Shown here piece by piece: positions 42,281 to 51,123 of a stretch of 64,000 nucleotides of DNA. The stretch is taken from the NCBI RefSeq assembly GCF_902150035.1, contig NZ_LR597506.1, positions 62,001-126,000 on the forward strand. The letters run 5' to 3'. A program made the position numbers and the translations under genes. The stretch comes from Enorma burkinafasonensis. GTDB lineage: Bacteria; Actinomycetota; Coriobacteriia; Coriobacteriales; Coriobacteriaceae. The notes under the pieces are model-generated. The model was not told where the DNA came from and did not search any database. It saw only the letters and a program-made list of their open reading frames with translations. How positions within the stretch are numbered: position 1 is the stretch's first letter; every line of letters starts with the position of its first letter.

Positions 42281-43618
42281 CTACCCCAGCTCGACCGACT
42301 CGGCGCCCTCGATGGCGAGGTCGGCCTCGAGGAAAGCCTTGAGCGCCGAGGCGACCTGGGCCACATCGCGCGTGCCCGCGGTCTCGTAGGACGAGTGCAT
42401 CGCCAGCTGGGCGCAGCCCACGTCGATGGCATGCATGCTCGCCTGCATGTTGGACAGGTTGCCCAGTGTGGAGCCGCCGGCCATGTCGCTGCGGTTCGCG
42501 AACGTCTGGAACGACACGCCGGCGCGGCGGCACACGGCGATGAAGACGGCGCGGCTGAAGGCGTCGGTGCAGTAGTGCTGGTTCGCCGCCTCCTTGATCA
42601 CGATGCCGCCGTTCAGGTGGCAGCGGTTCAGGCCATCGTACTTGTCGGCCTTGTTGGGGTGCAGCGCGTGCGCGTTGTCGCAGCTCACCATCATCGAGCG
42701 CGCGAGTGCGCGGCGGTAGTCCTCGGGCGTAAGGCCGAGCGCGCCGGTGAGGCGGGTGAGCGTATCGGGCAGGAAGGTCGACATCGCGCCCTGCTTGGTG
42801 TTGGAGCCCACCTCCTCGTTGTCGAAGCAGCAGTAGATGTTGACGCTCGCGGGGTTCTCGGCCGCAAGGAAGGCCTTGAGCGAGGTGAAGGCGCACATCA
42901 GGTCGTCGAGCTTGGGCGACGAGACGAACTCCCGCTCGGCGCCCCACACGCGCGCCGGAACGCGGCTCACGAGGAAGAGGTCGCGGGCGAGCACCTGCTC
43001 GGGCGCGACGCCGGCCTCGCGGGCGATGAGCGCGTCGAAGCCCTCGGCCGTGAGCTCGCCGGCGGAGACGAGCGGCACGACGTCCGTCGCGCGGTTGGGC
43101 GAGAAGCCGTCGTTCATGCCGCGGTCGAGGTGGATCGCGAGGCTCGGGATCATCGCGAGGTCGCGGTCGGGGGCGATAAGCCGGCTCTCGACGCGGCCGC
43201 CCGTCTCCACGAGCACGCGGCCCGCGATGGAGAGCGGCCGGTCGAACCAGGTGTAGTCGATCATGCCGCCGTAAGCCTCGACGTCCAGGCGGAGCATCCC
43301 GTCCGGGCCCTCGATGACAGGCAGCGCCTTCAGCTTGAAGGTGGGCGAGTCGCCGTGCGAGGCGGTGACCTGGAAGTGATAGCGCTCCGGCACCGCGGCG
43401 CGCTCCCCCACCTTGAAGGCGATGACGCTCGAGCCGTTACGGGTGGTGTAGTACCTACCGCCGGGCGCGAGCTCCCACGCGTCGCCCTCGGCGAGGCGGG
43501 TGAAGCCGGCCGCATCGAGGCGCTCGGCGATGGTCCGCGTCGTGTGGAACATGCTCGGACACGCCTGGATGAAGCCGATGAGCTCCTCGGCGGCCCTCAC
43601 ATCCTGCTCTTCAACCAT
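42281..43618 (-). CDS. M18 family aminopeptidase
   Basis: The 445-residue metallopeptidase has the M18 motifs: VTASHGDSPTFKLK near 84, GMIDYTWFDRPL, the FDNEEVGS dizinc site near 265, DNAHALHPN and GGIVIKEAANQ. Such aspartyl aminopeptidases remove N-terminal acidic or other residues from peptides in the cytoplasm. It follows the deformylase-like gene by 15 bases and is the last gene of the peptide island. Confidence 0.93.
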   Translation of the reverse strand: MVEEQDVRAAEELIGFIQACPSMFHTTRTIAERLDAAGFTRLAEGDAWELAPGGRYYTTRNGSSVIAFKVGERAAVPERYHFQVTASHGDSPTFKLKALPVIEGPDGMLRLDVEAYGGMIDYTWFDRPLSIAGRVLVETGGRVESRLIAPDRDLAMIPSLAIHLDRGMNDGFSPNRATDVVPLVSAGELTAEGFDALIAREAGVAPEQVLARDLFLVSRVPARVWGAEREFVSSPKLDDLMCAFTSLKAFLAAENPASVNIYCCFDNEEVGSNTKQGAMSTFLPDTLTRLTGALGLTPEDYRRALARSMMVSCDNAHALHPNKADKYDGLNRCHLNGGIVIKEAANQHYCTDAFSRAVFIAVCRRAGVSFQTFANRSDMAGGSTLGNLSNMQASMHAIDVGCAQLAMHSSYETAGTRDVAQVASALKAFLEADLAIEGAESVELG

Positions 43619-43633
43619 GCTCTGGTCCTTTCG

Positions 43634-44050
43634 CTAGACGAGCTTGCCGGCGCAGTGGTCGATCGCGTGCTGCACGACCTCGGCGGTCCAGCCGCTGAAG
43701 CGCTTGGTGCGGCGCACGAGGTTGCCGTCCTGGGGCACCTGGTAGGCGACCGTGATCATGCGGAAGCGCTTGACCTCCGTGACCTCCTCGAGGGAGAGGC
43801 AGCTCTCCTGCGCGGTGTAGGGCTGCGCCGCGATCTTGATCTTGGGGTTCATCATCGTGTAGGTGCGGCCGCCGTCCTCGTAGGCGATGATGGCCTTCAG
43901 CGAGCCGATCTGGTTCGCCGCGAGGCACACGGCGTCCTCGAGCGACTCGAGGGTGTCGCGGAGGTCCTGCATGACCTCCATATCGTCGATGGTCGCGGGT
44001 TCCGCCGGCTTGGACAGGAACTCACGGTCTTTCACGATCTCCTTGATCAT
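43634..44050 (-). CDS. Peptide deformylase family protein, catalytic Glu replaced
   Basis: The 138-residue protein has the three deformylase motifs in order but altered: CLAANQIG for GxGxAAxQ, QESCLSLEE for EGCLS with the metal-binding Cys kept, and QHAIDHC for HEIDH. Both His ligands remain but Ala stands where the catalytic Glu should be. It is shorter than housekeeping enzymes (about 160-190). The ATG at 44050 follows AAGAGGAAG. It lies among peptidases, so a peptide-related role or loss of deformylation is possible. Confidence 0.8.
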   Translation of the reverse strand: MIKEIVKDREFLSKPAEPATIDDMEVMQDLRDTLESLEDAVCLAANQIGSLKAIIAYEDGGRTYTMMNPKIKIAAQPYTAQESCLSLEEVTEVKRFRMITVAYQVPQDGNLVRRTKRFSGWTAEVVQHAIDHCAGKLV

Positions 44051-44142
44051 CTTCTTCCTCTCTTGTTGGTCGGGACGCCGGGCGGGGCCGATCGTCGCAT
44101 GGCCATGGGGGCGGCCCATGGCCCGGGTCGGTTTCCCTTAGA

Positions 44143-45609
44143 TCAGGCCTGGTAGAACTCGTGGAAGTCCTCGGTCATGCGGGCCAGCGTGGGCTCGTCG
44201 ACGTAGCACATGTGCCCGCAGCCGTAGCGGCAGAACCGGATCTTGTCGCGCAGCTCGCGCGGCAGGTACAGCTGGGAGATGGTGTGCTCCATGTTCCACC
44301 AGGGCGTCGCCGCATCGAAGCGGCCGCCCATGATCATGAGCTTGGTCGTGGGGCTGCGGCGGAGCGCCACGGCGATGTCGAGCGCCACGTTGGGCGCGGC
44401 GACCGTCGTCTCGTCGACGCCGGGCTCGTCATGCACCCACCTCCAGCCGATGCCTATCTCGCTCCACACGTTCAGACGGTAGCCGGCAGGGCCGCGGTAG
44501 CCCAGCTCGTCGTGGAGGAAGGCGCGGAACGCCGCGTACCAGGCGCTCTCGATCGCGTGGCTCGCCGGGTCGTCGCAGGCGAAGTAGAACGAGGCGGTCT
44601 GCAGCGGCAGCAGGGCGCTGCCGGCGAACCGCATGTCGAGCCGGCCGATCACCTTGTCGTCTGAGGCCATGAGGTCGCGCCTGAACTCCTCGAGCGACAC
44701 GCGGAGGTTGCGCTCGACGAGGTAGTCGGCAGGCAGCCCGATGAAGGCAGAGAGCTCCTCGGCCACCGCGCGCTGGCGCTCGGGGTCGATGCGGTCGCCC
44801 TGAAGCAGCGCCAGGGCGTACGTGCCGCCCGCGAACTCGGAGGCGCGGTCGAACCACTCGTCCTCGTCGACGCCTTCGCCCGCAAGGCCGAAGAACTGCG
44901 CCGTCGCCGCGAACGAGGGCATCATGCCCACGTAGTAGAGGTCGTTGCCCGGCAGGTTCTGCGTCCAGTCGAAGAGCGCCGACACCATGACCACGCCGGC
45001 GACGGGCACGCCCGCCTCGCCGAGGTAGCGCATGAGCACGGAGTTGCGCATGGTGCCGTACGACTCGCCCACCAGGTAGAGCGGCGAGCCCCAGCGGCCG
45101 TTGTCCTCGAGCCACTGGCAGATGGCGCGGCAGAACGCGTGCGCATCGCCCTCGAGGCCGTACACGCGCCCCTTGTCGTACCCCTCGGCGACGAACGACC
45201 AGCCTGTGCCGAGCGCATCGAGGAACACCAGGTCGCTCTCCGTGAGGAGCGTGCCCGGGTTGTCCTCCACCTCATAGGCCGCCGCATCGACGAAGCCGCA
45301 GCCGTTGGGCACCACGCGGCGGGGCCCGATGCCGCCGAAGTTGATGGGCACCGAGGCCGAGCCCGGGCCGCCGTTGAAGCAGAAGCTCACCGGGCGGCGC
45401 CGCGCGTCCACCGCGGCACCGTCCACGGTGTCCGCCAGGTAGGCGACGTTGAACATCTTGCCCTCGAGCACGCCGCCCGCATCGAAGACGTCCACGTGTC
45501 CCGCGCGGGCGGTATAGCCGATCTCGCGGCCGCCGGCGCTCCAGGTGAGGCGCGCCTCGGCGCTCTCGGGCACGGCGTTCGCCTGAGCCGCCGTCTCCAT
45601 ATCTGCCAT
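44143..45609 (-). CDS. Serine carboxypeptidase, S10 family
   Basis: The 488-residue alpha/beta hydrolase has FNGGPGSAS (oxyanion region, about 77-85), the nucleophile Ser in GESYG near 184, the catalytic Asp in GGRFDAATP and His in GCGHMCY near the C-terminus, the S10 order. No signal peptide is seen, so it probably acts on peptides inside the cell. The start is 12 bases after the M20 gene stop. Confidence 0.9.
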   Translation of the reverse strand: MADMETAAQANAVPESAEARLTWSAGGREIGYTARAGHVDVFDAGGVLEGKMFNVAYLADTVDGAAVDARRRPVSFCFNGGPGSASVPINFGGIGPRRVVPNGCGFVDAAAYEVEDNPGTLLTESDLVFLDALGTGWSFVAEGYDKGRVYGLEGDAHAFCRAICQWLEDNGRWGSPLYLVGESYGTMRNSVLMRYLGEAGVPVAGVVMVSALFDWTQNLPGNDLYYVGMMPSFAATAQFFGLAGEGVDEDEWFDRASEFAGGTYALALLQGDRIDPERQRAVAEELSAFIGLPADYLVERNLRVSLEEFRRDLMASDDKVIGRLDMRFAGSALLPLQTASFYFACDDPASHAIESAWYAAFRAFLHDELGYRGPAGYRLNVWSEIGIGWRWVHDEPGVDETTVAAPNVALDIAVALRRSPTTKLMIMGGRFDAATPWWNMEHTISQLYLPRELRDKIRFCRYGCGHMCYVDEPTLARMTEDFHEFYQA

Positions 45610-45621
45610 GGGTAGCCTCCT

Positions 45622-46884
45622 TTACTCGATGCCGAGCATGTCGCAGAGCGTCAGCATGTAGATCTCGGCAGCGTGCACGACGTCGATCACGTCAACGTCC
45701 TCGTTGTAGCCGTGGATGCCGTCGTTGTTGCACGGCCCGAACTGGATCGTGGGGCACCCCAGCAGACGGTAGTTTGCCGCGTCGCTCGAGGCCCACTGGT
45801 AGGCCGGCAGGCACTCCTCGCCCCAGACCTCCTCGATGTTCTTCTTGAGGCTCGTGACGAGCGTGCAGGTGTCGGAAGTCACGTTGCCCTCGGTAATCCA
45901 CTCGAAGGTGGGCTCGACGCCCTCGACGCCGCTCTCGGCGATCACGCGCTCCACGGCGGCGACGACCTCGTCGTGGTCCGTGCCATAGGGCAGGCGCACA
46001 TCGATCTGCGCGGTCGCGAGGTCAGGCACCTGGTTGATCTTGCCGCCGCCCTGGATAATGCCGACGTTGCACGAGATGTGGTCCACGACGTTGCCCACGC
46101 CATCGGCGGGGATGGTCCGCTCGGCAACGATGCGCGAGTTCTCGACCGCGCGGGCGTGCTCGGGCAGGAAATGACCCGGCACGGAGATGATCTGGTCGAT
46201 GTTCACGAGCACGCGGGCGAGCTTCACGATGGCGTTGTCGCCCTTGTAGTTGTTGGTCGAGCCGTGGCCGGGCACGCCGTGGGCGGTCAGCGTGAGGTGC
46301 AGGATGCCCTTCTGGCCGATCTCGATGGTCTCGTGCCCGGTGGGCTCGCCCACCATGACCGCGTCGGCGCCGTCCGCGTAGCCGTTCTCGCAGAACCACT
46401 TGGTGCCGCTGCCCGCGATCTCCTCGTCGCACACCATGTGCAGGCGGATGTCGCCCTTGAGCTTCGCGCCGGAGGCCCGGAGCATCTTCATGCTGAAGAG
46501 CAGCACCGCGAGGCCGCACTTCATATCGGACGCGCCTCGGCCGAAGATCTTGCCGTCGTGCATCTCGGCTCCGAAGGGGTCGAAGTCCCAGCCCGAGAGC
46601 TGGCCTACGGGCACCACGTCCACGTGCCCGTTCAGCACCACGCGGAAGCCCGACGGGTCGCCCATCTGCGCGTAGACGACCGGGTAGTCCTCGCCGCCGT
46701 CGCCGACGATCTCCTCACTCTCGATGCCGGCGCGCTCGAGGTAGTCGCGCACGAACGCGATAGCCGGCGCCTGGCTGTCGATGGGGCTCTGGTTCTTGAT
46801 GCGGATCAGGTCGCGGCAGAGCTCGAGCAGCTCGTCCTGCTGGTCGAGCACCGCCTGATGCAGGGATTCCTTCGTTGGGGCCAT
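45622..46884 (-). CDS. M20 family peptidase (ArgE/DapE type)
   Basis: The 420-residue enzyme has NGHVDVVPVG near 85, GRGASDMKCG with the bridging Asp, CDEEIAGSGT with the catalytic Glu and VGEPT. A dimerisation domain starts near QKGILHLTL. Family members release amino acids from N-acyl amino acids or short peptides. It heads the peptidase part of the island; two hairpins precede it after oppF. Confidence 0.9.
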   Translation of the reverse strand: MAPTKESLHQAVLDQQDELLELCRDLIRIKNQSPIDSQAPAIAFVRDYLERAGIESEEIVGDGGEDYPVVYAQMGDPSGFRVVLNGHVDVVPVGQLSGWDFDPFGAEMHDGKIFGRGASDMKCGLAVLLFSMKMLRASGAKLKGDIRLHMVCDEEIAGSGTKWFCENGYADGADAVMVGEPTGHETIEIGQKGILHLTLTAHGVPGHGSTNNYKGDNAIVKLARVLVNIDQIISVPGHFLPEHARAVENSRIVAERTIPADGVGNVVDHISCNVGIIQGGGKINQVPDLATAQIDVRLPYGTDHDEVVAAVERVIAESGVEGVEPTFEWITEGNVTSDTCTLVTSLKKNIEEVWGEECLPAYQWASSDAANYRLLGCPTIQFGPCNNDGIHGYNEDVDVIDVVHAAEIYMLTLCDMLGIE

Positions 46885-46917
46885 AGGAGCACCCGCCTTT
46901 CTTGGTCGATGGACACC

Positions 46918-46934
46918 GGAGGCGTTACGCCTCC
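46918..46934 (-). promoter_or_regulatory. Small perfect hairpin before the M20 gene
   Basis: GGAGGCG-TTA-CGCCTCC, a 7-bp stem with a 3-base loop, lies 33 bases upstream of the start codon. Confidence 0.4.
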
Positions 46935-46945
46935 CATCATAGAAC

Positions 46946-46974
46946 GGCCCGCCGCCAGCAAACGGCAGCGGGCC
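46946..46974 (-). terminator. Terminator after oppF
   Basis: GGCCCGCCGCC (46946-46956) pairs 10 of 11 with 46964-46974. On the minus strand GTTCTATGATG follows, a weak T-run. Confidence 0.5.
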
Positions 46975-47111
46975 ATACGATACGGACTAAGCACAAAGCC
47001 TACGCGAGCGTGCCGCGCGTGCGAAGCGCTGGCACGGAACCGCCGCACGGGATGAGCCCTATCGGCTCGGGGCTGCTACACCCCGCTAGATCCAGCGCGA
47101 CTCCCCGCGCG

Positions 47112-48140
47112 CTACGCGGTCGCCGCGTCGTGGTAGCGGAAGCACGCGACCTGGTGCCCCGGCTCCACCTCGGTGAGGGCGGGGCGCTCCTTGCGGCAGC
47201 GCTCCTCGCAGTACGGGCAGCGGCCGGCGAGCGGGCAGCCCACCTGCTCCCCTACCGGGCTCGCGATCTCTCCCTTGAGCTTGAGCTCCTCGGTCTTCTG
47301 GAAGGGGCTCTCGGGCGGCACCGCCGAGAGCAGCGCCTGCGTGTAGGGGTGCATCGGGTTCTCGTAGACGCGATGCGCGGGGCAGAGCTCCACCACGCGG
47401 CCCAGGTACATAATCGCGATGCGGTCCGAGATGTGCTTGATGACCGAGAGGTCGTGGCTGATGAACAGATACGTGAGGCCGCGGTCGCGCTGCAGGCGGC
47501 GGAAGAGGTTCAGTACCTGCGCCTGAATCGACACGTCGAGGGCAGAGACGGGCTCGTCGCACACGATGATCTTGGGGTCGAGCACGAGCGCGCGCGCCAC
47601 GTTGATGCGCTGGCGCTGGCCGCCCGAGAACTCATGCGGGTAGCGCTCCATATGCTGGATATCGAGGCCGACCTCTTTCATGAGGTCGAAGACGATCTTC
47701 TCGCGCTCGGCCTTGTCGGGCACGAGGTTGTAGATGCGCAGCGGCTCCTCGATGGCACGGGCGGCGGTGAAGCGCGGGTCGAGCGAGGAGTAGGAGTCCT
47801 GGAACACCATCTGGATGTTCTTGCGCATGGCCTTGAGCTCGGGGCCCTTGAGGCCGTTGATATCCTTGCCCTTGTAGCGGATCTCGCCGGCGGTCGCCTG
47901 GTGCAGCTGCACCACGCAGCGACCGAGCGTCGACTTGCCGCAGCCCGATTCGCCGATGATGCCGAGGGTCTCGCCCTCGTACACGTCGAGCGAGACGTCC
48001 GAGAGGGCATGGAGGGTCTTGGGCTTGTCGAACAGCCCCTCGCCACGCAGGCGGAAGTCCTTGCTCAGATGGCGGATGGAAAGGATCGGCTGGCGCTCCT
48101 CGGCCTGCTCGGCTGCGGGAGCCTGAGTCATCTCGCTCAT
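47112..48140 (-). CDS. oppF: Oligopeptide ABC importer ATPase OppF
   Basis: The 342-residue ATPase has Walker A GESGCGKST, signature FSGGQRQR, Walker B IIVCDEPVSALD and the C-terminal Opp domain with four cysteines (GCPLAGRCPYCEERC). That cysteine cluster is typical of OppD/OppF and DppD/DppF and may bind an Fe-S cluster. The ATG overlaps the oppD stop (ATGA), so translation is coupled. A start at 48287 would run back into oppD. Confidence 0.95.
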   Translation of the reverse strand: MSEMTQAPAAEQAEERQPILSIRHLSKDFRLRGEGLFDKPKTLHALSDVSLDVYEGETLGIIGESGCGKSTLGRCVVQLHQATAGEIRYKGKDINGLKGPELKAMRKNIQMVFQDSYSSLDPRFTAARAIEEPLRIYNLVPDKAEREKIVFDLMKEVGLDIQHMERYPHEFSGGQRQRINVARALVLDPKIIVCDEPVSALDVSIQAQVLNLFRRLQRDRGLTYLFISHDLSVIKHISDRIAIMYLGRVVELCPAHRVYENPMHPYTQALLSAVPPESPFQKTEELKLKGEIASPVGEQVGCPLAGRCPYCEERCRKERPALTEVEPGHQVACFRYHDAATA

Positions 48141-49165
48141 CGATTCACCTCTCCTCTCACAAGACCGCCCTTGCCGTCCTGCAGGTGGCAGGCGACCAGG
48201 TGGCCGGGCGCGACCTCCTTCAAGGGCGGCACCTCGCGCTCGCAGATTTCCTTCGCGTACGGGCAGCGGTTGCAGAAGTTGCAGCACGTGCCGGTGAGCC
48301 TCAGATCGGGCGGGACGCCGGGGATGGTCTTGAGGTCGGCGTTCTCGTCATCCGAGAGCTTGGGCATGGAGTCCAGAAGGCCCCAGGTATAGGGATGCAG
48401 GGGGTTGGCGTAGAGCTCCGGCGTCGACGCGTGCTCGACGGTGCGGCCGGCGTACATGACCATGACGTCGTCGGCCATCTTCCACACGATGCCGAGGTTG
48501 TGGGTGATGAGCAGGATGGCGGTGCCGAACTTCTCCTGCAGGCCCTTGAGCAGGTCGAGCACCTGCGACTGCACCGTCACGTCGAGGGCCGTGGTGGGCT
48601 CGTCGGCGATGATGAACTTGGGGTGCAGGCTCATGGCCATGGCGATGATGACGCGCTGGCACATGCCGCCCGAGAGCTCGTACGGGTAGGAGTCCATGCG
48701 GCGCTCCGGCTCGGGGATGCCCACCAGGCGCAGCATCTCGATCGAACGCTTGCGGGCTTCCTCGCGGCTCACGTCCTCATGGGCGCGGATGAGCTCGATC
48801 ATCTGGCTGCCGACCTTGAAGACCGGGTCGAGCGAGGTCATGGGGTCCTGGTAGATCATCGCGATGTCCTTGCCGCGGATCTCCAGCAGCTCCTTCATGT
48901 CGATCGTGACCATGTCCTTGCCGTCGAACTCGATCTCGCCGGATTCGATGGAGCCCGTCTTGGGCAGCAGGCGGATGACCGAGGAGGCGGTCACGCTCTT
49001 GCCCGAGCCCGACTCGCCCACGATACCGAGCGTCTTGCCACGGTCGAGCGTGAAGCTCACGCCGTCGACCGCCTTGGAGATTCCTGCGGAGGTGTGGAAG
49101 TACGTCTTGAGGTCCTTCACCGAGAGAAGGTGCTCACGGGCCCCGTCCTGTGCGATTTCAGCCAT
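48137..49165 (-). CDS. oppD: Oligopeptide ABC importer ATPase OppD
   Basis: The 342-residue ATPase has Walker A GESGSGKSV, the LSGGMCQR signature (Met-Cys in place of the usual Gln-Arg preceding Gln), Walker B FIIADEPTTALD and the Cys cluster GTCCNFCNRCPYAKEIC. It pairs with OppF to drive peptide import. It starts 12 bases after oppC. Confidence 0.95.
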   Translation of the reverse strand: MAEIAQDGAREHLLSVKDLKTYFHTSAGISKAVDGVSFTLDRGKTLGIVGESGSGKSVTASSVIRLLPKTGSIESGEIEFDGKDMVTIDMKELLEIRGKDIAMIYQDPMTSLDPVFKVGSQMIELIRAHEDVSREEARKRSIEMLRLVGIPEPERRMDSYPYELSGGMCQRVIIAMAMSLHPKFIIADEPTTALDVTVQSQVLDLLKGLQEKFGTAILLITHNLGIVWKMADDVMVMYAGRTVEHASTPELYANPLHPYTWGLLDSMPKLSDDENADLKTIPGVPPDLRLTGTCCNFCNRCPYAKEICEREVPPLKEVAPGHLVACHLQDGKGGLVRGEVNR

Positions 49166-49177
49166 GCGGCACCCTCC

Positions 49178-50086
49178 TTACTGCTTCTGCTTGGGGTCGA
49201 ACACGTCGCGGATACCATCGCCCAGAAGGTTGAACCCGAGCACCGTGACGAGGATGAAGATGCCCGAGATGGTGGCGATGTGCGGGGAGGTGCGCAGGCA
49301 GGTGCGCCCGCCCGAGAGAATATTGCCCCAGGACGCGGTGGGCGGGGTGATGCCCATGCCGAGGAACGACAGCGCCGCCTCGGAGATGATGGCGCTCGCG
49401 ACGTTCAGCGTGAAGTACACGATGATGGGCGAGATCGCGTTGGGCAGGATGTGCGTGAACAGGATGCGCGCCGGCGAGGCCCCGAGCACGCGCTCGGCGT
49501 TGCAGTACTCCTCGTTCTTGACGATATGCACCTGGCCGCGGACCACGCGCGCGAAGTAGGGGATGTTCCCGATGCCGAGCGCGATGACTACGTTGATGGC
49601 ACCCTGGCCCAGGATGGTCATGAGGATGAGCGCGAGCAGGACGAACGGGAAGGACATCATGCCGTCCATGATGCGCATGATGATCGAGTCGAGGAGCCCG
49701 CCGAAGAAGCCGGCGACAAGACCGATGAGGACTCCCACGAACGCTCCCACGAGCGTGCCGCCCACGGCGACGAAGATTGAGATCCGGGCTCCGTAGATGA
49801 TGCGCGAGAGCAGGTCGCGCCCGTAGTTATCGGTCCCGAAGATATGGCCGGCGCTGCCCGGCGCCGCATAGGCGTTCGTCATGTCGATGGCGTTGGGGTC
49901 ATACGGCGCGAGCTGGTTCGCGAAGACCGCCAAAAGCACCATCGCGACGACGATGATGAGGCCCACGACGGCCATCTTGTTGCGCGAGAGCTTGTGCCAG
50001 GCGTTGTTCGCCTTGCGCTCGCGGCGCACCATCTCGAGCTGGGCCTCGACGCCGAGTGCGCCGCCCTTGGTTTCGTTGGCTGCCAT
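49178..50086 (-). CDS. oppC: Oligopeptide ABC importer permease OppC
   Basis: The 302-residue protein has an N-terminal helix (NKMAVVGLIIVVAMVLLAVF) before the transport domain, as in OppC. It has DNYGRDLLSRIIYGARIS and the EAA-type loop NAERVLGASPARILFTHILPN. The ATG overlaps the oppB stop by one base (TGATG). Five to six helices are predicted. Confidence 0.95.
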   Translation of the reverse strand: MAANETKGGALGVEAQLEMVRRERKANNAWHKLSRNKMAVVGLIIVVAMVLLAVFANQLAPYDPNAIDMTNAYAAPGSAGHIFGTDNYGRDLLSRIIYGARISIFVAVGGTLVGAFVGVLIGLVAGFFGGLLDSIIMRIMDGMMSFPFVLLALILMTILGQGAINVVIALGIGNIPYFARVVRGQVHIVKNEEYCNAERVLGASPARILFTHILPNAISPIIVYFTLNVASAIISEAALSFLGMGITPPTASWGNILSGGRTCLRTSPHIATISGIFILVTVLGFNLLGDGIRDVFDPKQKQ

Positions 50087-51045
50087 CAGTTCTGGCCACC
50101 TCCCTCGTAACTCACGCGTGGGTTGATCACGGCGTAGACGATGTCGACGATCAGGTTGACCACGACGAAGACCACGGCAGTGAAGAGCACCGTGCCCTGG
50201 ATGAGCGAGTAGTCGCGGCCGTTCACGGCGTTCACGATCAGCGTGCCGAGACCCGGCCACGAAAAGATCGTCTCGGTGAGGATGGCGCCCGTGAAGGCGG
50301 AGGCGATCTGAAGGCCCAGGACCGTCACGATGGGCGGCAGAGCGTTCTTGAACGCGTGCTTCCAGATCACAAGCGTCTCGCGCACACCGCGCGAGCGCAG
50401 CGACTTGATGTAGTCGGTCCCGATCGTGTCCAGCATGCTCGAGCGCGAGATGCGCGCGAGCGTCGCGGCGGGGATGGTAGCAAGGCAGAACACCGGCAGG
50501 ATCATATGGCTCACCACGTCCCAGACGCCGTTGGCGAACGAGCCCATGCCCATGGCGGGCAGAAGCCCCAGGTTCACGCTGAACGTGAGGACCAACATGA
50601 GGCCGAGCCAGAAGATCGGCATCGAGACGCCAACGAGCGCGACGACCATGAACACGTAGTCGAGCACCGAGTTCTGGTGCAGGGCGGACTCGACGCCGAT
50701 GGGGATGCCCACGAGCGCCGCGATGACGAGGCCGGTCATGGTGATGGAGAGCGTGGCGGGAAGACGGCTCAAGATGAGGGGCATGACGTCGCTGTTATAC
50801 GAGGTCGACCAGCCGAAGTCACCCTGCAGCACACCGAGCAGGTAGTCGATGTACTGCTTCCACATGGGTTCGTTGAGGCCCAGCTGCTCGCGCAGCTCGG
50901 CGACGGCATCGGGAGATGCCTGGGGTCCCAGCATGGTGACGGCGGGGTCACCGGGGACCATGCGCGTGAGGATGAACGTCGCAGTGATCACCACGAAGAG
51001 CACGGGGATCGCCTGCAGCACCCTCTTGAGAATCGTCTTAGCCAC
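50086..51045 (-). CDS. oppB: Oligopeptide ABC importer permease OppB
   Basis: The 319-residue protein begins KRVLQAIPVLFVVITATFIL and has the OppB order of six helices with the EAA loop YIKSLRSRGVRETLVIWKHAFKNALPP. With OppC it forms the membrane channel. It lies 78 bases after oppA1. Confidence 0.95.
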   Translation of the reverse strand: MAKTILKRVLQAIPVLFVVITATFILTRMVPGDPAVTMLGPQASPDAVAELREQLGLNEPMWKQYIDYLLGVLQGDFGWSTSYNSDVMPLILSRLPATLSITMTGLVIAALVGIPIGVESALHQNSVLDYVFMVVALVGVSMPIFWLGLMLVLTFSVNLGLLPAMGMGSFANGVWDVVSHMILPVFCLATIPAATLARISRSSMLDTIGTDYIKSLRSRGVRETLVIWKHAFKNALPPIVTVLGLQIASAFTGAILTETIFSWPGLGTLIVNAVNGRDYSLIQGTVLFTAVVFVVVNLIVDIVYAVINPRVSYEGGGQN

Positions 51046-51123
51046 GAATCCCTACCTTTCTTAGCAAACGCCGCGCGCGGCAGGCTCTCGCCAAACCGCG
51101 CGCGGCGGCACACGCAGCGGTCG

